Of a DNA stretch of 64,000 bases, positions 49,611-60,055 are shown in pieces. The notes below the pieces were generated by a model that was not told where the DNA came from, made no database searches, and was given only the letters and a program-made list of their open reading frames with translations. This DNA comes from Acidobacteriota bacterium (GTDB taxonomy: Bacteria > Acidobacteriota > Terriglobia > Bryobacterales > Bryobacteraceae), in contig JAEZIJ010000232.1 in assembly GCA_023436715.1 (NCBI GenBank), positions 13,294 to 77,293 on the forward strand. The letters run 5' to 3'. Every line of letters begins with the position of its first letter. Position 1 is the first letter of the stretch. A program made the translations under genes and the position numbers.

Positions 49611-52602
49611 GCTTCAATGAGGCCGCGATCATCTGATCGCGGAATTCCGTATCATGCACCACATCCTCGACATCCTGCGCCTGCTTCAATGAGGCCGCGA
49701 TCATCTGATCGCGGAATTGAGAGAAAAACGTGGGGCGATGAAAATGTTTCGGAGCTTCAATGAGGCCGCGATCATCTGATCGCGGAATTCCAATCAACCC
49801 AGGTGCCGATTTCCGGCTCCACGTGGCTTCAATGAGGCCGCGATCATCTGATCGCGGAATTTCAGCGCGAGGCACAGAGCATGTTGGGCGCTTTGTAGCT
49901 TCAATGAGGCCGCGATCATCTGATCGCGGAATTAGTTGGACGCGCACATCCGCCCGCACGATCTGAGGAGCTTCAATGAGGCCGCGATCAACTGATCGCG
50001 GAATTCAACCGGCCGAACTCGAAACCCGAGCCCTGACCTGGCTTCATTGAGGCCGCGATCATCTGATCGCGGAATTCCACGCGAACGGCGGCGGACAAGT
50101 GGGGGTAGCTATGCTTCAATGAGGCCGCGATCATCTGATCGCGGAATTGCATTCGGCCGCGTGCTTCTGAATGAGGACATCGGGCTTCAATGAGGCCGCG
50201 ATCATCTGATCGCGGAATTCCGCGCTCGCAGCGCTGGCTCGCATCGTCGACCCGCTGCTTCAATGAGGCCGCGATCATCTGATCGCGGAATTGCAGCGTA
50301 AGGTTGCCGGCCTTCGTGCTGTCTCGCTTGCTTCAATGAGGCCGCGATCATCTGATCGCGGAATTTTGCGCGAAGAAGCCAGCATCCCCGTCGTTGTGCC
50401 CGCTTCAATGAGGCCGCGATCATCTGATCGCGGAATTACCGCCTAATTGACAACCCGGTGGGACTGATCCCGTGGCTTCAATGAGGCCGCGATCATCTGA
50501 TCGCGGAATTTACTGACCATGAGTTCGGTTCCCCCTCGTTGAAATGGCTTCAATGAGGCCGCGATCATCTGATCGCGGAATTGAAAGGACTATGAGTGAA
50601 CAGAACGCAGCAAAGACAGGCTTCAATGAGGCCGCGATCATCTGATCGCGGAATTAGCGCACGCACGTAAGCGACGCAGTGGGCTACCTCGTTGCTTCAA
50701 TGAGGCCGCGATCATCTGATCGCGGAATTGGCAGGTTGAAGCACGAAACCACATTACCAGCGCTATTGCTTCAATGAGGCCGCGATCATCTGATCGCGGA
50801 ATTAAACGACAAGACCTTGGATTTCGTCGCCGGAGTGGGGCTTCAATGAGGCCGCGATCATCTGATCGCGGAATTAACATCTACCTCGCCGAGTCTACCG
50901 AGCTGCTCCGCGCTTCAATGAGGCCGCGATCATCTGATCGCGGAATTACACGTGGCGAAGCAGGCCTAAACTACCTCGACAAAGCTTCAATGAGGCCGCG
51001 ATCATCTGATCGCGGAATTTGTGGATCAATGGTCACCGACGCCGCGAAGTTTTGCGCTTCAATGAGGCCGCGATCATCTGATCGCGGAATTACGGTATAC
51101 GCATTCAACAGGACCTCGATCCATCTTGCTTCAATGAGGCCGCGATCATCTGATCGCGGAATTCACGCGTGCCCGTTGTGTGGGAACAAGCAAGTATTGC
51201 TTCAATGAGGCCGCGATCATCTGATCGCGGAATTCCCGGCAAGAAGCCGAAGCCCGACCAACTCGCCTGGCTCGCTTCAATGAGGCCGCGATCATCTGAT
51301 CGCGGAATTAAGGAACTCGATATCAACCGGACCATCATGGGCGAGGCTTCAATGAGGCCGCGATCATCTGATCGCGGAATTTGGACTACGCCATCACCCA
51401 GGTCGCGCGGAATCTGCTTCAATGAGGCCGCGATCATCTGATCGCGGAATTGGTGATTGGGCGGCAGAGGAGGCGGTGATGGCGTGGCTTCAATGAGGCC
51501 GCGATCATCTGATCGCGGAATTATCACCAGGATGACCGCGCCACCCGGCATGATGCGCGCTTCAATGAGGCCGCGATCATCTGATCGCGGAATTGCATCC
51601 GGCTGCACGCGCTCGGCGTGGCAGTCGATGCTTCAATGAGGCCGCGATCATCTGATCGCGGAATTTTCGCCCTGGATCGGGTTCTCTCCTTCTGACCGCA
51701 CGCTTCAATGAGGCCGCGATCATCTGATCGCGGAATTGGCCGCAGAAGGCCCGCTGGGCGCGAATCAAGGGGCTTCAATGAGGCCGCGATCATCTGATCG
51801 CGGAATTGGGCGATCCTGCTGTGGCTGCGCCACCAGCCAAAAAGCTTCAATGAGGCCGCGATCATCTGATCGCGGAATTGAGGCGAGGGCGATGAAGACG
51901 GCGGCAAAACGGGCCGCTTCAATGAGGCCGCGATCATCTGATCGCGGAATTGTGGCAATGATCCCCGCACTGGTCGCAGGCCGCGCGCTTCAATGAGGCC
52001 GCGATCATCTGATCGCGGAATTGACCGGAGCGGCCGGCGAGCGGCGCGTAATCCTCGCCGGCTTCAATGAGGCCGCGATCATCTGATCGCGGAATTCACC
52101 AAGCTGCAGCCGTGCCGGTCACAATCTTTCAGGCTTCAATGAGGCCGCGATCATCTGATCGCGGAATTACCCTTAGAGCGCACATGCAGTTCTCCGTCTT
52201 CGTGCTTCAATGAGGCCGCGATCATCTGATCGCGGAATTGTTGTGCTGGATCAGTGTAATCCAGCAACGGTGTATAGCTTCAATGAGGCCGCGATCATCT
52301 GATCGCGGAATTGAAGGAATGGGTTTCGATCTGGACGTCGCAGGATAACGCTTCAATGAGGCCGCGATCATCTGATCGCGGAATTGCACGGCTGCCGCAA
52401 GTGAGTGCAGCGGCGCCCACGCTTCAATGAGGCCGCGATCATCTGATCGCGGAATTACCCAGGCATGCCGCATGGCTGCCGTACTGCTGATCCGGCTTCA
52501 ATGAGGCCGCGATCATCTGATCGCGGAATTATCCGCACAGAAACAGGCGGGAGGGCGGATCAACTTGCTTCAATGAGGCCGCGATCATCTGATCGCGGAA
52601 TT
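49611..52602 (-). CRISPR. CRISPR array, 42 repeats of 36 bp, 41 spacers (type I-G locus)
   Basis: The repeat on the plus strand begins GCTTCAATGAGGCCGCGATC and ends ATCTGATCGCGGAATT. Read on the minus strand, the direction of the cas genes, it ends in CCTCATTGAAGC, the usual 3' handle, and contains a perfect stem CCGCGATC-agat-GATCGCGG. I count repeat starts from 49611 to 52567 with periods of 70-75, so spacers are 34-39 bp. Only two variants are seen, both at the left, leader-distal end: GATCAACTGATC in the repeat at 49970 and TTCATTGAG in that at 50041. The leader is on the right, next to cas4/cas1. Frames through the array are repeat translations, not genes. Confidence 0.98.
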
Positions 52603-52782
52603 AGCTCGCCTGCAACCTCAGCATTGTCAAAGACCTGCGGCCGCGGTTGCGAGCGGTCCGATTCATCCGGAGGGCCCGCACCCAACCCGGAAACTCCGAT
52701 TCGTGAAACCCTCCTACTATGACACACTTACAGCAATCGAGCGGTTCCCGCACTTTCACTCCCATCCCACCGCTCGCGCTCA
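52603..52782 (-). promoter_or_regulatory. CRISPR leader
   Basis: About 180 bases between the cas4/cas1 stop and the first (leader-end) repeat. On the minus strand the last 35 bases contain TTTGACAATGCTGAGG, with a TTGACA -35-like box. New spacers should be added at this end, next to 52602. No convincing gene is present. Confidence 0.65.
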
Positions 52783-54546
52783 TCATCGCGTCACAAATAC
52801 CGGGTACTCCGGTATCTCTCCATCCAGGAACCGCGCGAGCAGCCGCGCCTGAATCTCAAGCAGCCGCCGGTAGCTCACACGGTATCCAAATATTGGATGC
52901 GTCACCAGCGAGTCCATCCGCAATTCGTACGCACGAAAGAATCCCTTGCGGCCGTTCGGCGAAAGCGCAACCGCCGGCCCGGCCTTTACGATATCCGATG
53001 GCGTCACCATCCGGGTATTAATCGCGGAGAGCACCGCCGAATCCGCAATTAGCGGCCGGAACGGCTCCATCAAGTCCAACGCCAGTGCCGGTCTGCCAAA
53101 CCGCGGCTGATGGTAAAACCCAACGTAAGGGTCGAAGCCCACGGCATAACAGGTCACCGTAAGATCCTTCGCCAGCAGACTGTAAGCCAGAGAAAGCAGC
53201 GCATTCACGGCGTCGCGGGGAGGCCTTCGGTTCCGGCCCTCGAAATCGAAACCGAACCCGGCTCCGCCCGGAGCGTCCACCTTGAGCATTCCAGCGAACG
53301 CACCAAAATAGACGCGCGCCGCCGCCCCCTCGATGCCGAGCAACTGTTCCATACTCGCCGCCTTCTCGGCAGCCTCAGCCAGCCGCTTCAGTCCGGCCAG
53401 CGCCGCCCCGTCCGGCTCAATATGATTGCGCTGAAGCATCGTGCGCTGGTTCCGGATTTTGCCCGCCACCAGCGACCGCGCGAAGGACGTAGCGAACCAG
53501 TCCTGTTCCGCCAACCGGAACTGCGCCTTCCGCGTGAACACGTTCTTCGTATTCAGGCCAGTCGTGATGCCGTAAAACCAGCCGCCCTGCGAGAAATAGC
53601 AGATCGGGATGCCCGCCTCGCAAAGCGCCTGCACTGCCTGCGTGGAGACCTGAACATTGCCCATCAGGTTCATCTGGCACGTCTCGCCAAGCCGTACCTC
53701 CTGCCGCAACGTCTCTTTCTCCCGAATCTGCAAAACCTCGCCGGATTTCCCGACCCGCACACCCTGCGTGTTGAGGTACACCGGGCGCGATTCGCTCCGT
53801 GGAGTGACCATCTGCCGGACTTCCTTCTCCACCGGCCTCCTGGGAATTTCGCTTTGCGAGAACAGCTCGAGCTGAACGGGCACGCCGTTGCTTCCCCGTC
53901 GCGATGCCCAGGTTTCGTCCGGCAGGCAAATACCCACCAGCGAGCAGCCCGGGCACTTCGGCGAATCCTCCAGCGGCTCCGGAATCGCTCCCGACCGCGC
54001 CACATCCCAGGCACGCGCGACTGTCCGCGCCGTCTCATCCATCAGTGCGTCATCGAACTCCACGCGAACGCGCTGCCGCGTCTTGACGTAATACACGATC
54101 CCTTCGAGGCTGTCATAACCGTTCTCGCGCAGTATCAGGCCCTGGACGGCCAACTGCACGCGGTCGGCCGGCCAGAGTTCTAGACCGTCTTTACCCTCTC
54201 GGGGCGCGCCGTGCTTGTAGTCCACCGGAGTAACGGCCCGCCCGTCGAGTTCGAGCAGGTCCATTTTGGCGATGACCCGCAGCCGGTCGCTCGCCAGCGT
54301 CACGGACCGGCACTGAATCTCCGATGCCGCTTCGGAAGCCTCGGGCATTGCGCCAGTTCCTCCATCCACGCGGCGGTGCTGGAATTTGCCCTCGACCGTG
54401 TCCGCGCTATCCCTGAACAGACCTTCCACCCATTCGTAAAAATACAGTCGCGGACAATAGACGAATTCATTCACCATCCGCGCCGGCAGGTAATCCGGCA
54501 ACTCACGGCGCCGCGTCTCTTCTACGAAATTCGGAATCGCACTCAT
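52783..54546 (-). CDS. cas4-cas1: Cas4-Cas1 fusion, CRISPR adaptation nuclease/integrase
   Basis: A 587-residue fusion typical of type I-G systems. The Cas4 part (about 1-215) shows PARMVNEFVYCPRLYFYEWV, the RecB-like KMDLLELDGRAVTPVDYKHG, and the C-terminal cysteines in CPGCSLVGICLP for the iron-sulfur cluster. The Cas1 part (about 245-587) starts RPVYLNTQGVRVGKSGEVL and has the metal residues Glu (GIEGAAARVYF), His (YHQPRFGRPALALDLME) and the following acidic residues. Cas4 trims prespacers and selects the PAM; Cas1 integrates them with Cas2. Start ATG 54546, three bases after the cas2 stop. Confidence 0.96.
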   Translation of the reverse strand: MSAIPNFVEETRRRELPDYLPARMVNEFVYCPRLYFYEWVEGLFRDSADTVEGKFQHRRVDGGTGAMPEASEAASEIQCRSVTLASDRLRVIAKMDLLELDGRAVTPVDYKHGAPREGKDGLELWPADRVQLAVQGLILRENGYDSLEGIVYYVKTRQRVRVEFDDALMDETARTVARAWDVARSGAIPEPLEDSPKCPGCSLVGICLPDETWASRRGSNGVPVQLELFSQSEIPRRPVEKEVRQMVTPRSESRPVYLNTQGVRVGKSGEVLQIREKETLRQEVRLGETCQMNLMGNVQVSTQAVQALCEAGIPICYFSQGGWFYGITTGLNTKNVFTRKAQFRLAEQDWFATSFARSLVAGKIRNQRTMLQRNHIEPDGAALAGLKRLAEAAEKAASMEQLLGIEGAAARVYFGAFAGMLKVDAPGGAGFGFDFEGRNRRPPRDAVNALLSLAYSLLAKDLTVTCYAVGFDPYVGFYHQPRFGRPALALDLMEPFRPLIADSAVLSAINTRMVTPSDIVKAGPAVALSPNGRKGFFRAYELRMDSLVTHPIFGYRVSYRRLLEIQARLLARFLDGEIPEYPVFVTR

Positions 54547-54549
54547 TGC

Positions 54550-54840
54550 TTACACCACGATGCAGGGCGCATCGACGGCCGTGTATGGCCGCCCCAGCGC
54601 GGTGATCACCCGATCACCGCGGCCCTCCGCCGGACCGAGATTGACGAACAGAACCTGGTCCTCCTGGTGGTTGATGATACTTGCCAGCGCGGCCCGGCAC
54701 CTCGCAAGGTCCATCGTCGTGAGCTGGCACTCGAAAACCGAGAACTGAAGATGATCCCCGAACCCCCGCATGGTCTTGAACACCTGCCGCAGCCGCTTTT
54801 CGTCCGAGATGTCGTAACAGACCAGATAGGAAGTACGCAT
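54550..54840 (-). CDS. cas2: CRISPR-associated endoribonuclease Cas2
   Basis: A 96-residue ferredoxin-fold protein that dimerises and bridges Cas1 dimers during spacer integration. TSYLVCYDISDEKRLRQVFK has the conserved Asp after strand 1, and FGDHLQFSVFECQLT is typical. The ATG at 54840 has GGGAG eight bases upstream; an in-frame TTG at 54855 is less likely. Confidence 0.95.
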   Translation of the reverse strand: MRTSYLVCYDISDEKRLRQVFKTMRGFGDHLQFSVFECQLTTMDLARCRAALASIINHQEDQVLFVNLGPAEGRGDRVITALGRPYTAVDAPCIVV

Positions 54841-54855
54841 TTGATTAGCTCCCAA

Positions 54856-55773
54856 TTACACTGACCGGGCAGGGCGGAAGCTCACCTTGAAGTTGGCGCC
54901 TTGGCCAATGGGCACCCTCCGGCAGCGGAACACTTCCGCCACGCCCATCGCTCGAAGCATACTGCGGTCCGGTGATTCCTCGCGGAGTTCCGCGAGCGCC
55001 ACCAGCGATCTCACCGTATCGGATGTGACGGGGCTTACCCAGATCGGCCACGTGAACTCGCTCTCCCGGGGGCGCTGGTTCTCACGGAAACCGGTCGTTG
55101 CCAACCCTCTTTCCGTCGGCTGAACCGGGAACAGCGGAAGGGCCTCCACTGCCAACCGGCTTGCGCCCCAAACGCCCCGAGCGCCGGCTGGTCCGGGTTC
55201 GCCCCAACGCAGGGCATACTCTGCGGCGTCACCCGGATCCCACCTCATCGAGAGTCTTCTGTCCCGGTAGTGCCAGGGGCCGAAGACCGCCTCTTGCAAA
55301 TGCTCGAGCTTGGTCTCTTCGACGAGATCCCGTGCAGTGTCGACGAAGTCCTGATGTCCCGACCCGGTAATGAAGCAGAAATCCGTATACTCGATCCGGT
55401 TCTTCTTCGAGTCGATGCACACCTCGGATCCAATGGCGGCGGCGAAATCCGCCGCACGGCGGTCGTGTGGCCGTACGGCGCCGCATGCATCCGCGACGAA
55501 TTGCCCGAAGACCTCGGGAGGGACGGTAACGTTCTTCCCGAGCTTTGCGAGGACATCTCCCGGCAGCGCCGGAGCTTGCAGGAGGCGGTTGCAGAGAGTC
55601 TGCTGATCGACATCTTCCATCCCGCTGAGAACGGGCCGCCACGCACCCTCCTGCTGGCGCCAACACAGGCGCGCCATCGGCTCGCCATGCGAAAGCAGGC
55701 GCAGGGCACCGAGCGCCGCAAGGAAAGCAAGGGGGTTCGAGCCATCCAGTCCGGTTAGAGTCACTTCGCCCAT
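54856..55773 (-). CDS. Short type I-G large-subunit-like Cas protein (Csb3/GSU0052-like)
   Basis: A 305-residue protein between cas3 and cas2, where I-G loci encode Csx17 or a Csb3/GSU0052-like protein. It begins LTGLDGSNPLAFLAALGALR, a motif I associate with these I-G proteins, and continues with mixed alpha/beta sequence (SKKNRIEYTDFCFITGSGHQ, WDPGDAAEYALRWGEP). No nuclease motif is seen. Csx17 is typically more than twice this length, so this is a compact version, or an extension of Cas3. Its ATG overlaps the cas3 stop by one base (TAATG). A role in PAM recognition or Cas3 recruitment is inference. Confidence 0.7.
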   Translation of the reverse strand: MGEVTLTGLDGSNPLAFLAALGALRLLSHGEPMARLCWRQQEGAWRPVLSGMEDVDQQTLCNRLLQAPALPGDVLAKLGKNVTVPPEVFGQFVADACGAVRPHDRRAADFAAAIGSEVCIDSKKNRIEYTDFCFITGSGHQDFVDTARDLVEETKLEHLQEAVFGPWHYRDRRLSMRWDPGDAAEYALRWGEPGPAGARGVWGASRLAVEALPLFPVQPTERGLATTGFRENQRPRESEFTWPIWVSPVTSDTVRSLVALAELREESPDRSMLRAMGVAEVFRCRRVPIGQGANFKVSFRPARSV

Positions 55774-58649
55774 TACGCACCCTCCTTTCGCGCGCCATAC
55801 TGCTCGTCTTCACTCGCTTGCCAATCCGCCAGCCGGAATAGCGCCTCCAGGTACGCGAGCCCCCACCAGCCGAACAATCGCGTTAGCCGCCAAAAACGGT
55901 CCGGAACGCCGGAACCAAGCTCGTGGGGCTGCTTCGCGAGTCTTTCTTCCCGTGAAATGGAAACCTCCCCCATGAGCACGTCATCAAGGCCATGGTCCAT
56001 TACCACGGGAGCGAATGGGCGGCACCGTCCATGGTGAGTTGCGATGAGGTGCAGCATCAGGTCACGCGTGTCCGCCGGCGAATCCACACGCTCGGCGAGA
56101 CGAAGCGAGAGCAACTCGTGCCGGAAACCATCCGGCAGTCCACTTCTCAACCAGTGCCACGGCAGCCGGCTGCCCGGAAGAAAGTCACCCTTTGCGAGCA
56201 GGCTTGGCGAGAAGCGCGCGGCGAAAGCATCTCCCCCGTGTAGTAATGCCTGGAATCTTGGGTCTGCTTTGCCGCTGTCATGCCACTCGGCGGCAGCGCG
56301 CATTGCGCTCCCGAGATCCGATTCGGGAATCAACGTGCTGTTTCTTGCCACTGCCGAGCAAACGTCCGCTGTGTGCCTGTCGAGCGAGATCGGCGCGCCG
56401 GCGGAACGCTCGTCCGAGTCTGCGTCTTCTTCCGCCAGGCGGATCTCCCGTATCAACCGGCGGCCTTCCAGTACCCAGGCCGGATGCTCGGCATCCGGGT
56501 AGGGCAGCGCCTCAAACGCCTTCTGGGGCTGCGCTACAATCTGCTCCAAACCATTGCGGAGCCACTCTGGGCCGTCACCAGGTGTCGTATTCGTCAGTTC
56601 GGCGCGATATGCCGCGGCAGCCTGACGCAGAGCCGTCCAGTCCAGTTCGGGCTGTGCCGCGCAGAGCTTCAGAGCCGCTGCCGAGGGTGTCTCGGGCCAG
56701 TCCTTCATGAGCTCCGGATGCAGCCGCAACCGGATACGTCCCCGGGCACGCAGGAATGCACGGTCGGCCACGTCGGCAGCGGATCCCGCCGGCACATATC
56801 CGAGCACATCGAGACCTCCCTGGCTTGGGGGTAACACAACGGTATCGCCCGGCCGTACCTCGGATGAGTCAGTTATGCATCTGCTCCGTTCGCCGCGCCA
56901 CAGGAGCGCAGTCGCTGGCGCTCTGTTGCTTTCTACGCGCCGCGTGCGCTCCACGGGCGCCGAGGCGCCCTCAACGTCGGACTGGGAACCCGCCTCCGGC
57001 CTGCGATCCATCCAGGACTTGAACACCCACAACTTGACCGGCAGGGCCTCCGCCGCAATCGGCGGGCAGAGTCCGACGATGTCTTTCCAGTTCTCGGGCG
57101 GCGCTCCGTCGAGATCCGCTCGCCATATGACCTGTACGTCGGCGTCCTCCGGTTCGCGGCCATGCAGGAAAAAGCTGATATCGGGTTCGGGCACAGGTCG
57201 TGGCGAGGTCTGGACCAGCGTATCCAGATGCGCGGGCAACAGAGCAGGCGCGGGCCGCGGCGGCGGAATCATCGTCCGGCGCTGCTCTGGGTTCAATTGC
57301 CTCCACCGCTGCGGCACCGTATCGAGACTGCCTTCGAGAGCAAAGTCGAGTTCGGTCTCTCCGGCGCTCGAAAGCTCCGAAAGCCAGGAGCGCGAGGCCG
57401 CAAGTGCTTCCCCGTAGACGGCATCCGGCTTCTTGGGGTCGAGCGCCGGCGCGACGATGCAGCCGCGCGCCCGTCCGAAGTCGCCCAGCCTGTCCAGGCG
57501 GCCAAAGCGCTGAAGCAAGGCGTCCAGGCTCGCACATTCGGTGACCAGAAGATCGAAATCGAGGTCGGCTCCGACTTCCAGGCATTGCGTGGAGACCACG
57601 AAGACCGGCTCTTGCGTCGCGATTCTAGGTTCTCCTGACTTGAGAAAAGCAAGCCGTGCCGCAACGTCTTCCCGGTCCGCCGGCCGCATCCGGCCTGTTA
57701 ACAGCACGGCGTTGGCATCGGCAAGCTGCGCGAATACCGCTCTCGCGGTGGCAACCCGATTCACCATGATAGCGATTCGGGAGATGGCCGGGTCCGCTTT
57801 TGCAGTCTCACGCGCCGTCTTCACCAGCGTCTTCGCAAGCTTCTCGTAATTGTCTGCCTTGACGTCAATGGGAACGAATCGCATGGGTTTGGGAGCCTTC
57901 AGGCGGCGCCCCAGGTACCGCGGCTCGCGGTCCTCGGGCAGTAACGAAAACGGAACCTGCTGAGAATTCCGGCTCGGCGTCGCCGTCATCTCGACAAACC
58001 GGAATGGCGCCTGGACCGGGCGGCCTGCCCACTCGCTATTGCGATAGCTCTGAATGCTCTCAAGAGTCTGGGCAAACGCTTTGGAACAGTGTGCCTCGTC
58101 CAACAGTATGACGGCGTCGTTTCCAACCAGACCGGCATTGATCGGGAGCGCGCTATCCGTTACGCCATAGCCTCGGAACAGCAGGCGCGATCCTACCTGA
58201 TCGACTGTGCTGGCGACGACTGTGGGCTGAAGCGGAGTGCGCACCCAACTCTCGTCGCGATAGATGCCTCCGCGTAGTTGGTAAACGTTGAGCGGGTCCG
58301 TATTACCGCCGCCCATCTCACGCAACCGGTCAGCGACGCGGCCTAGCACTCCCCGGTTGGCATCCTTCAGGCTGGCGGCGATCCGCGCCATCCGCAGATA
58401 CGCTTCATCCACGATCACCTTTCGATCCACGACGAAGAAGACCCGGCGCGGCGCACGCTCGCGGCACGCCAGCGCGAACAGGGCAATATCGATGCATGCC
58501 GTTTTTCCGCTCGCTGTCGGAAGATCGATAACGTCGGGCCAGTCGGATGTGCAAACCCTGGAAGCCAGCTTACTCTGCCAGGGGAATGGTTCACGGCCGT
58601 GCAACTCGAGGAAGAACGCCTCGAAGTCCGATGGTTCAATGCCGGTCAT
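55773..58649 (-). CDS. cas3: Cas3 helicase-nuclease (type I-G, HD domain C-terminal)
   Basis: A 958-residue interference enzyme that unwinds and degrades target DNA. Helicase motifs come first: DLPTASGKTACID (Walker A), LLDEAHCS (DEAH box) and QRFGRLDRLG (motif VI). The HD nuclease is at the C-terminus (SLDRHTADVCSAVARN, then AAEWHDSGKADPRFQALLHG), the order found in type I-G and opposite to most Cas3 proteins. The ATG at 58649 overlaps the csb2 stop by four bases; a longer upstream frame is not needed. Confidence 0.95.
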   Translation of the reverse strand: MTGIEPSDFEAFFLELHGREPFPWQSKLASRVCTSDWPDVIDLPTASGKTACIDIALFALACRERAPRRVFFVVDRKVIVDEAYLRMARIAASLKDANRGVLGRVADRLREMGGGNTDPLNVYQLRGGIYRDESWVRTPLQPTVVASTVDQVGSRLLFRGYGVTDSALPINAGLVGNDAVILLDEAHCSKAFAQTLESIQSYRNSEWAGRPVQAPFRFVEMTATPSRNSQQVPFSLLPEDREPRYLGRRLKAPKPMRFVPIDVKADNYEKLAKTLVKTARETAKADPAISRIAIMVNRVATARAVFAQLADANAVLLTGRMRPADREDVAARLAFLKSGEPRIATQEPVFVVSTQCLEVGADLDFDLLVTECASLDALLQRFGRLDRLGDFGRARGCIVAPALDPKKPDAVYGEALAASRSWLSELSSAGETELDFALEGSLDTVPQRWRQLNPEQRRTMIPPPRPAPALLPAHLDTLVQTSPRPVPEPDISFFLHGREPEDADVQVIWRADLDGAPPENWKDIVGLCPPIAAEALPVKLWVFKSWMDRRPEAGSQSDVEGASAPVERTRRVESNRAPATALLWRGERSRCITDSSEVRPGDTVVLPPSQGGLDVLGYVPAGSAADVADRAFLRARGRIRLRLHPELMKDWPETPSAAALKLCAAQPELDWTALRQAAAAYRAELTNTTPGDGPEWLRNGLEQIVAQPQKAFEALPYPDAEHPAWVLEGRRLIREIRLAEEDADSDERSAGAPISLDRHTADVCSAVARNSTLIPESDLGSAMRAAAEWHDSGKADPRFQALLHGGDAFAARFSPSLLAKGDFLPGSRLPWHWLRSGLPDGFRHELLSLRLAERVDSPADTRDLMLHLIATHHGRCRPFAPVVMDHGLDDVLMGEVSISREERLAKQPHELGSGVPDRFWRLTRLFGWWGLAYLEALFRLADWQASEDEQYGARKEGA

Positions 58650-60055
58650 AGTCCATCCTCCTGGCATCGCACGGGCGCGAACAGACCGTAGCCCCGGAAT
58701 CGGCCGCGCCCAACCAGCATCGGGCCTTCAACCGGTTCCGGAAAGACCACCGTCGCGTGCGCCTGATACCGGCAGAGTCCGGCCCCGCCCGCTTCAAAAC
58801 CTGGCAGCGAACGTGCGTGCCCAGCACCTGAGTGCGCGGAGACGGAGTGGATCGTCATCGCATCCGGCGCAGGCAGCAATGCCGAAGTAAACGCGTCGCG
58901 CAGGATGCGTTCCAAGTCGCTTTGGTTTCGTTTGGGGTGGTGATGAAAAACAACGGGAGTTACACTCGCCCAGGATCGCGCCGGCCCTGTCCATCTCTTC
59001 TGTTGCAGGGTGAGCGGCGGGATCTGACGGTTTTCGCGATCCAGGCGCCAGTCCCAGGCGCCTTCCCGCCACAGGTGGATGCTGCGCGGTTCGCCGCTGT
59101 GAGGTTCAAAGAACAGAGGCCCCAATCTTTCCCGCAACTCGGAGAGACCACCGGCTGAGGAAGTCAATGATTTCGGCAGGGCTATTCCCAGGCCGAGTAT
59201 GTGGCCGTCCGCGTGCGTGTGGCCGATGAACGGCAGCGGGAAGAAAGCGGCGTGTGGCGCACGGGACGGTTGGCCTTCGCGAGTATGCCCGGTCAGCCAC
59301 TCGGGCGGATTCTCCCCGGCCGCCTTCATTGCCGCGTTCCTTAGTGCTCCGGTCAATTGCAACGTTGACTCGAGCCCGAGGGCGCTTCCCTCCGTCACAG
59401 TCAGAACCAGAAAGTCCGGATCGAACGGACCGGACAGCTTGCGCTCGGGGTCGCCGGTCTTGATTGCCGGGCTGTATCCCGCCCAGTTATTGAGCCGCGG
59501 CCGCTTGGAAGCCAGGGAGTCCTCCTCGAGCGACTTGATCGTGCCCGGTCCAGGCACCCGCAACCGGAGATGACCCAAACTCCCGGTTGGCACCCAGTTA
59601 CAGTCGGGTGCATCCCCCGCCAGCCACATCTGGACCAGGGAGGCTGAGTGCCCGATGCGAGTGACCTTCTCGCAGAGCCTGGCAAGCGCGCCGCGCATCT
59701 CTTCCGGAATATCGCCCGGCCATGCCAGAAAAACCGTATCCTCATCCGGCCGCGTTGCCGGAAAAGAGCGCGGCTGCCGGGAACGCGACAGAATGCCGCC
59801 GTGCTTGTCGTTCACAGGTACATAAGTCTCGAAAAAGGACCTGGGATTCGCACTGGACGCCCGGATTGACGGCGCCGGCTGGGATTCGAGCCATTCAAGC
59901 GCGTGCCGTTCCTGTCCATCTTCGCCGGTCGAAAAATGCGCGGCCGCAAGGGCCATGAATACCCGCCCAGGGTGTGGGGGCCATTCGGGCCCGCCCGCCG
60001 AAATGTCCGCCGTGGCCGCGTACCCGGTCAGGTATCGGATCGCGAGCGTAGTCAT
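58646..60055 (-). CDS. csb2: Csb2 (Cas5-Cas6-like), type I-G Cascade subunit
   Basis: A 469-residue GSU0054-family protein that combines Cas5 and Cas6 roles: it processes the crRNA and caps its 5' handle. The start AIRYLTGYAATADISAGGPE and PPHPGRVFMALAAAHF are characteristic. The C-terminal part has Gly-rich RAMP loops, for example VEGPMLVGRGRFRGYGLFAP. Its start overlaps the csb1 stop (ATGA). The processing hairpin in the repeat is its expected substrate. Confidence 0.92.
   Translation of the reverse strand: MTTLAIRYLTGYAATADISAGGPEWPPHPGRVFMALAAAHFSTGEDGQERHALEWLESQPAPSIRASSANPRSFFETYVPVNDKHGGILSRSRQPRSFPATRPDEDTVFLAWPGDIPEEMRGALARLCEKVTRIGHSASLVQMWLAGDAPDCNWVPTGSLGHLRLRVPGPGTIKSLEEDSLASKRPRLNNWAGYSPAIKTGDPERKLSGPFDPDFLVLTVTEGSALGLESTLQLTGALRNAAMKAAGENPPEWLTGHTREGQPSRAPHAAFFPLPFIGHTHADGHILGLGIALPKSLTSSAGGLSELRERLGPLFFEPHSGEPRSIHLWREGAWDWRLDRENRQIPPLTLQQKRWTGPARSWASVTPVVFHHHPKRNQSDLERILRDAFTSALLPAPDAMTIHSVSAHSGAGHARSLPGFEAGGAGLCRYQAHATVVFPEPVEGPMLVGRGRFRGYGLFAPVRCQEDGL

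Noticed and set aside
49611..52602. Open frames on both strands made of repeated MRPRSSDRGI or IPRSDDRGLIEA
   Set aside because: These are translations of the CRISPR repeat with spacers in between, not proteins.
52601..52786. 61-residue frame in the CRISPR leader
   Set aside because: It starts inside cas1's end and runs into the repeat; its composition is random, and the region is better explained as leader.
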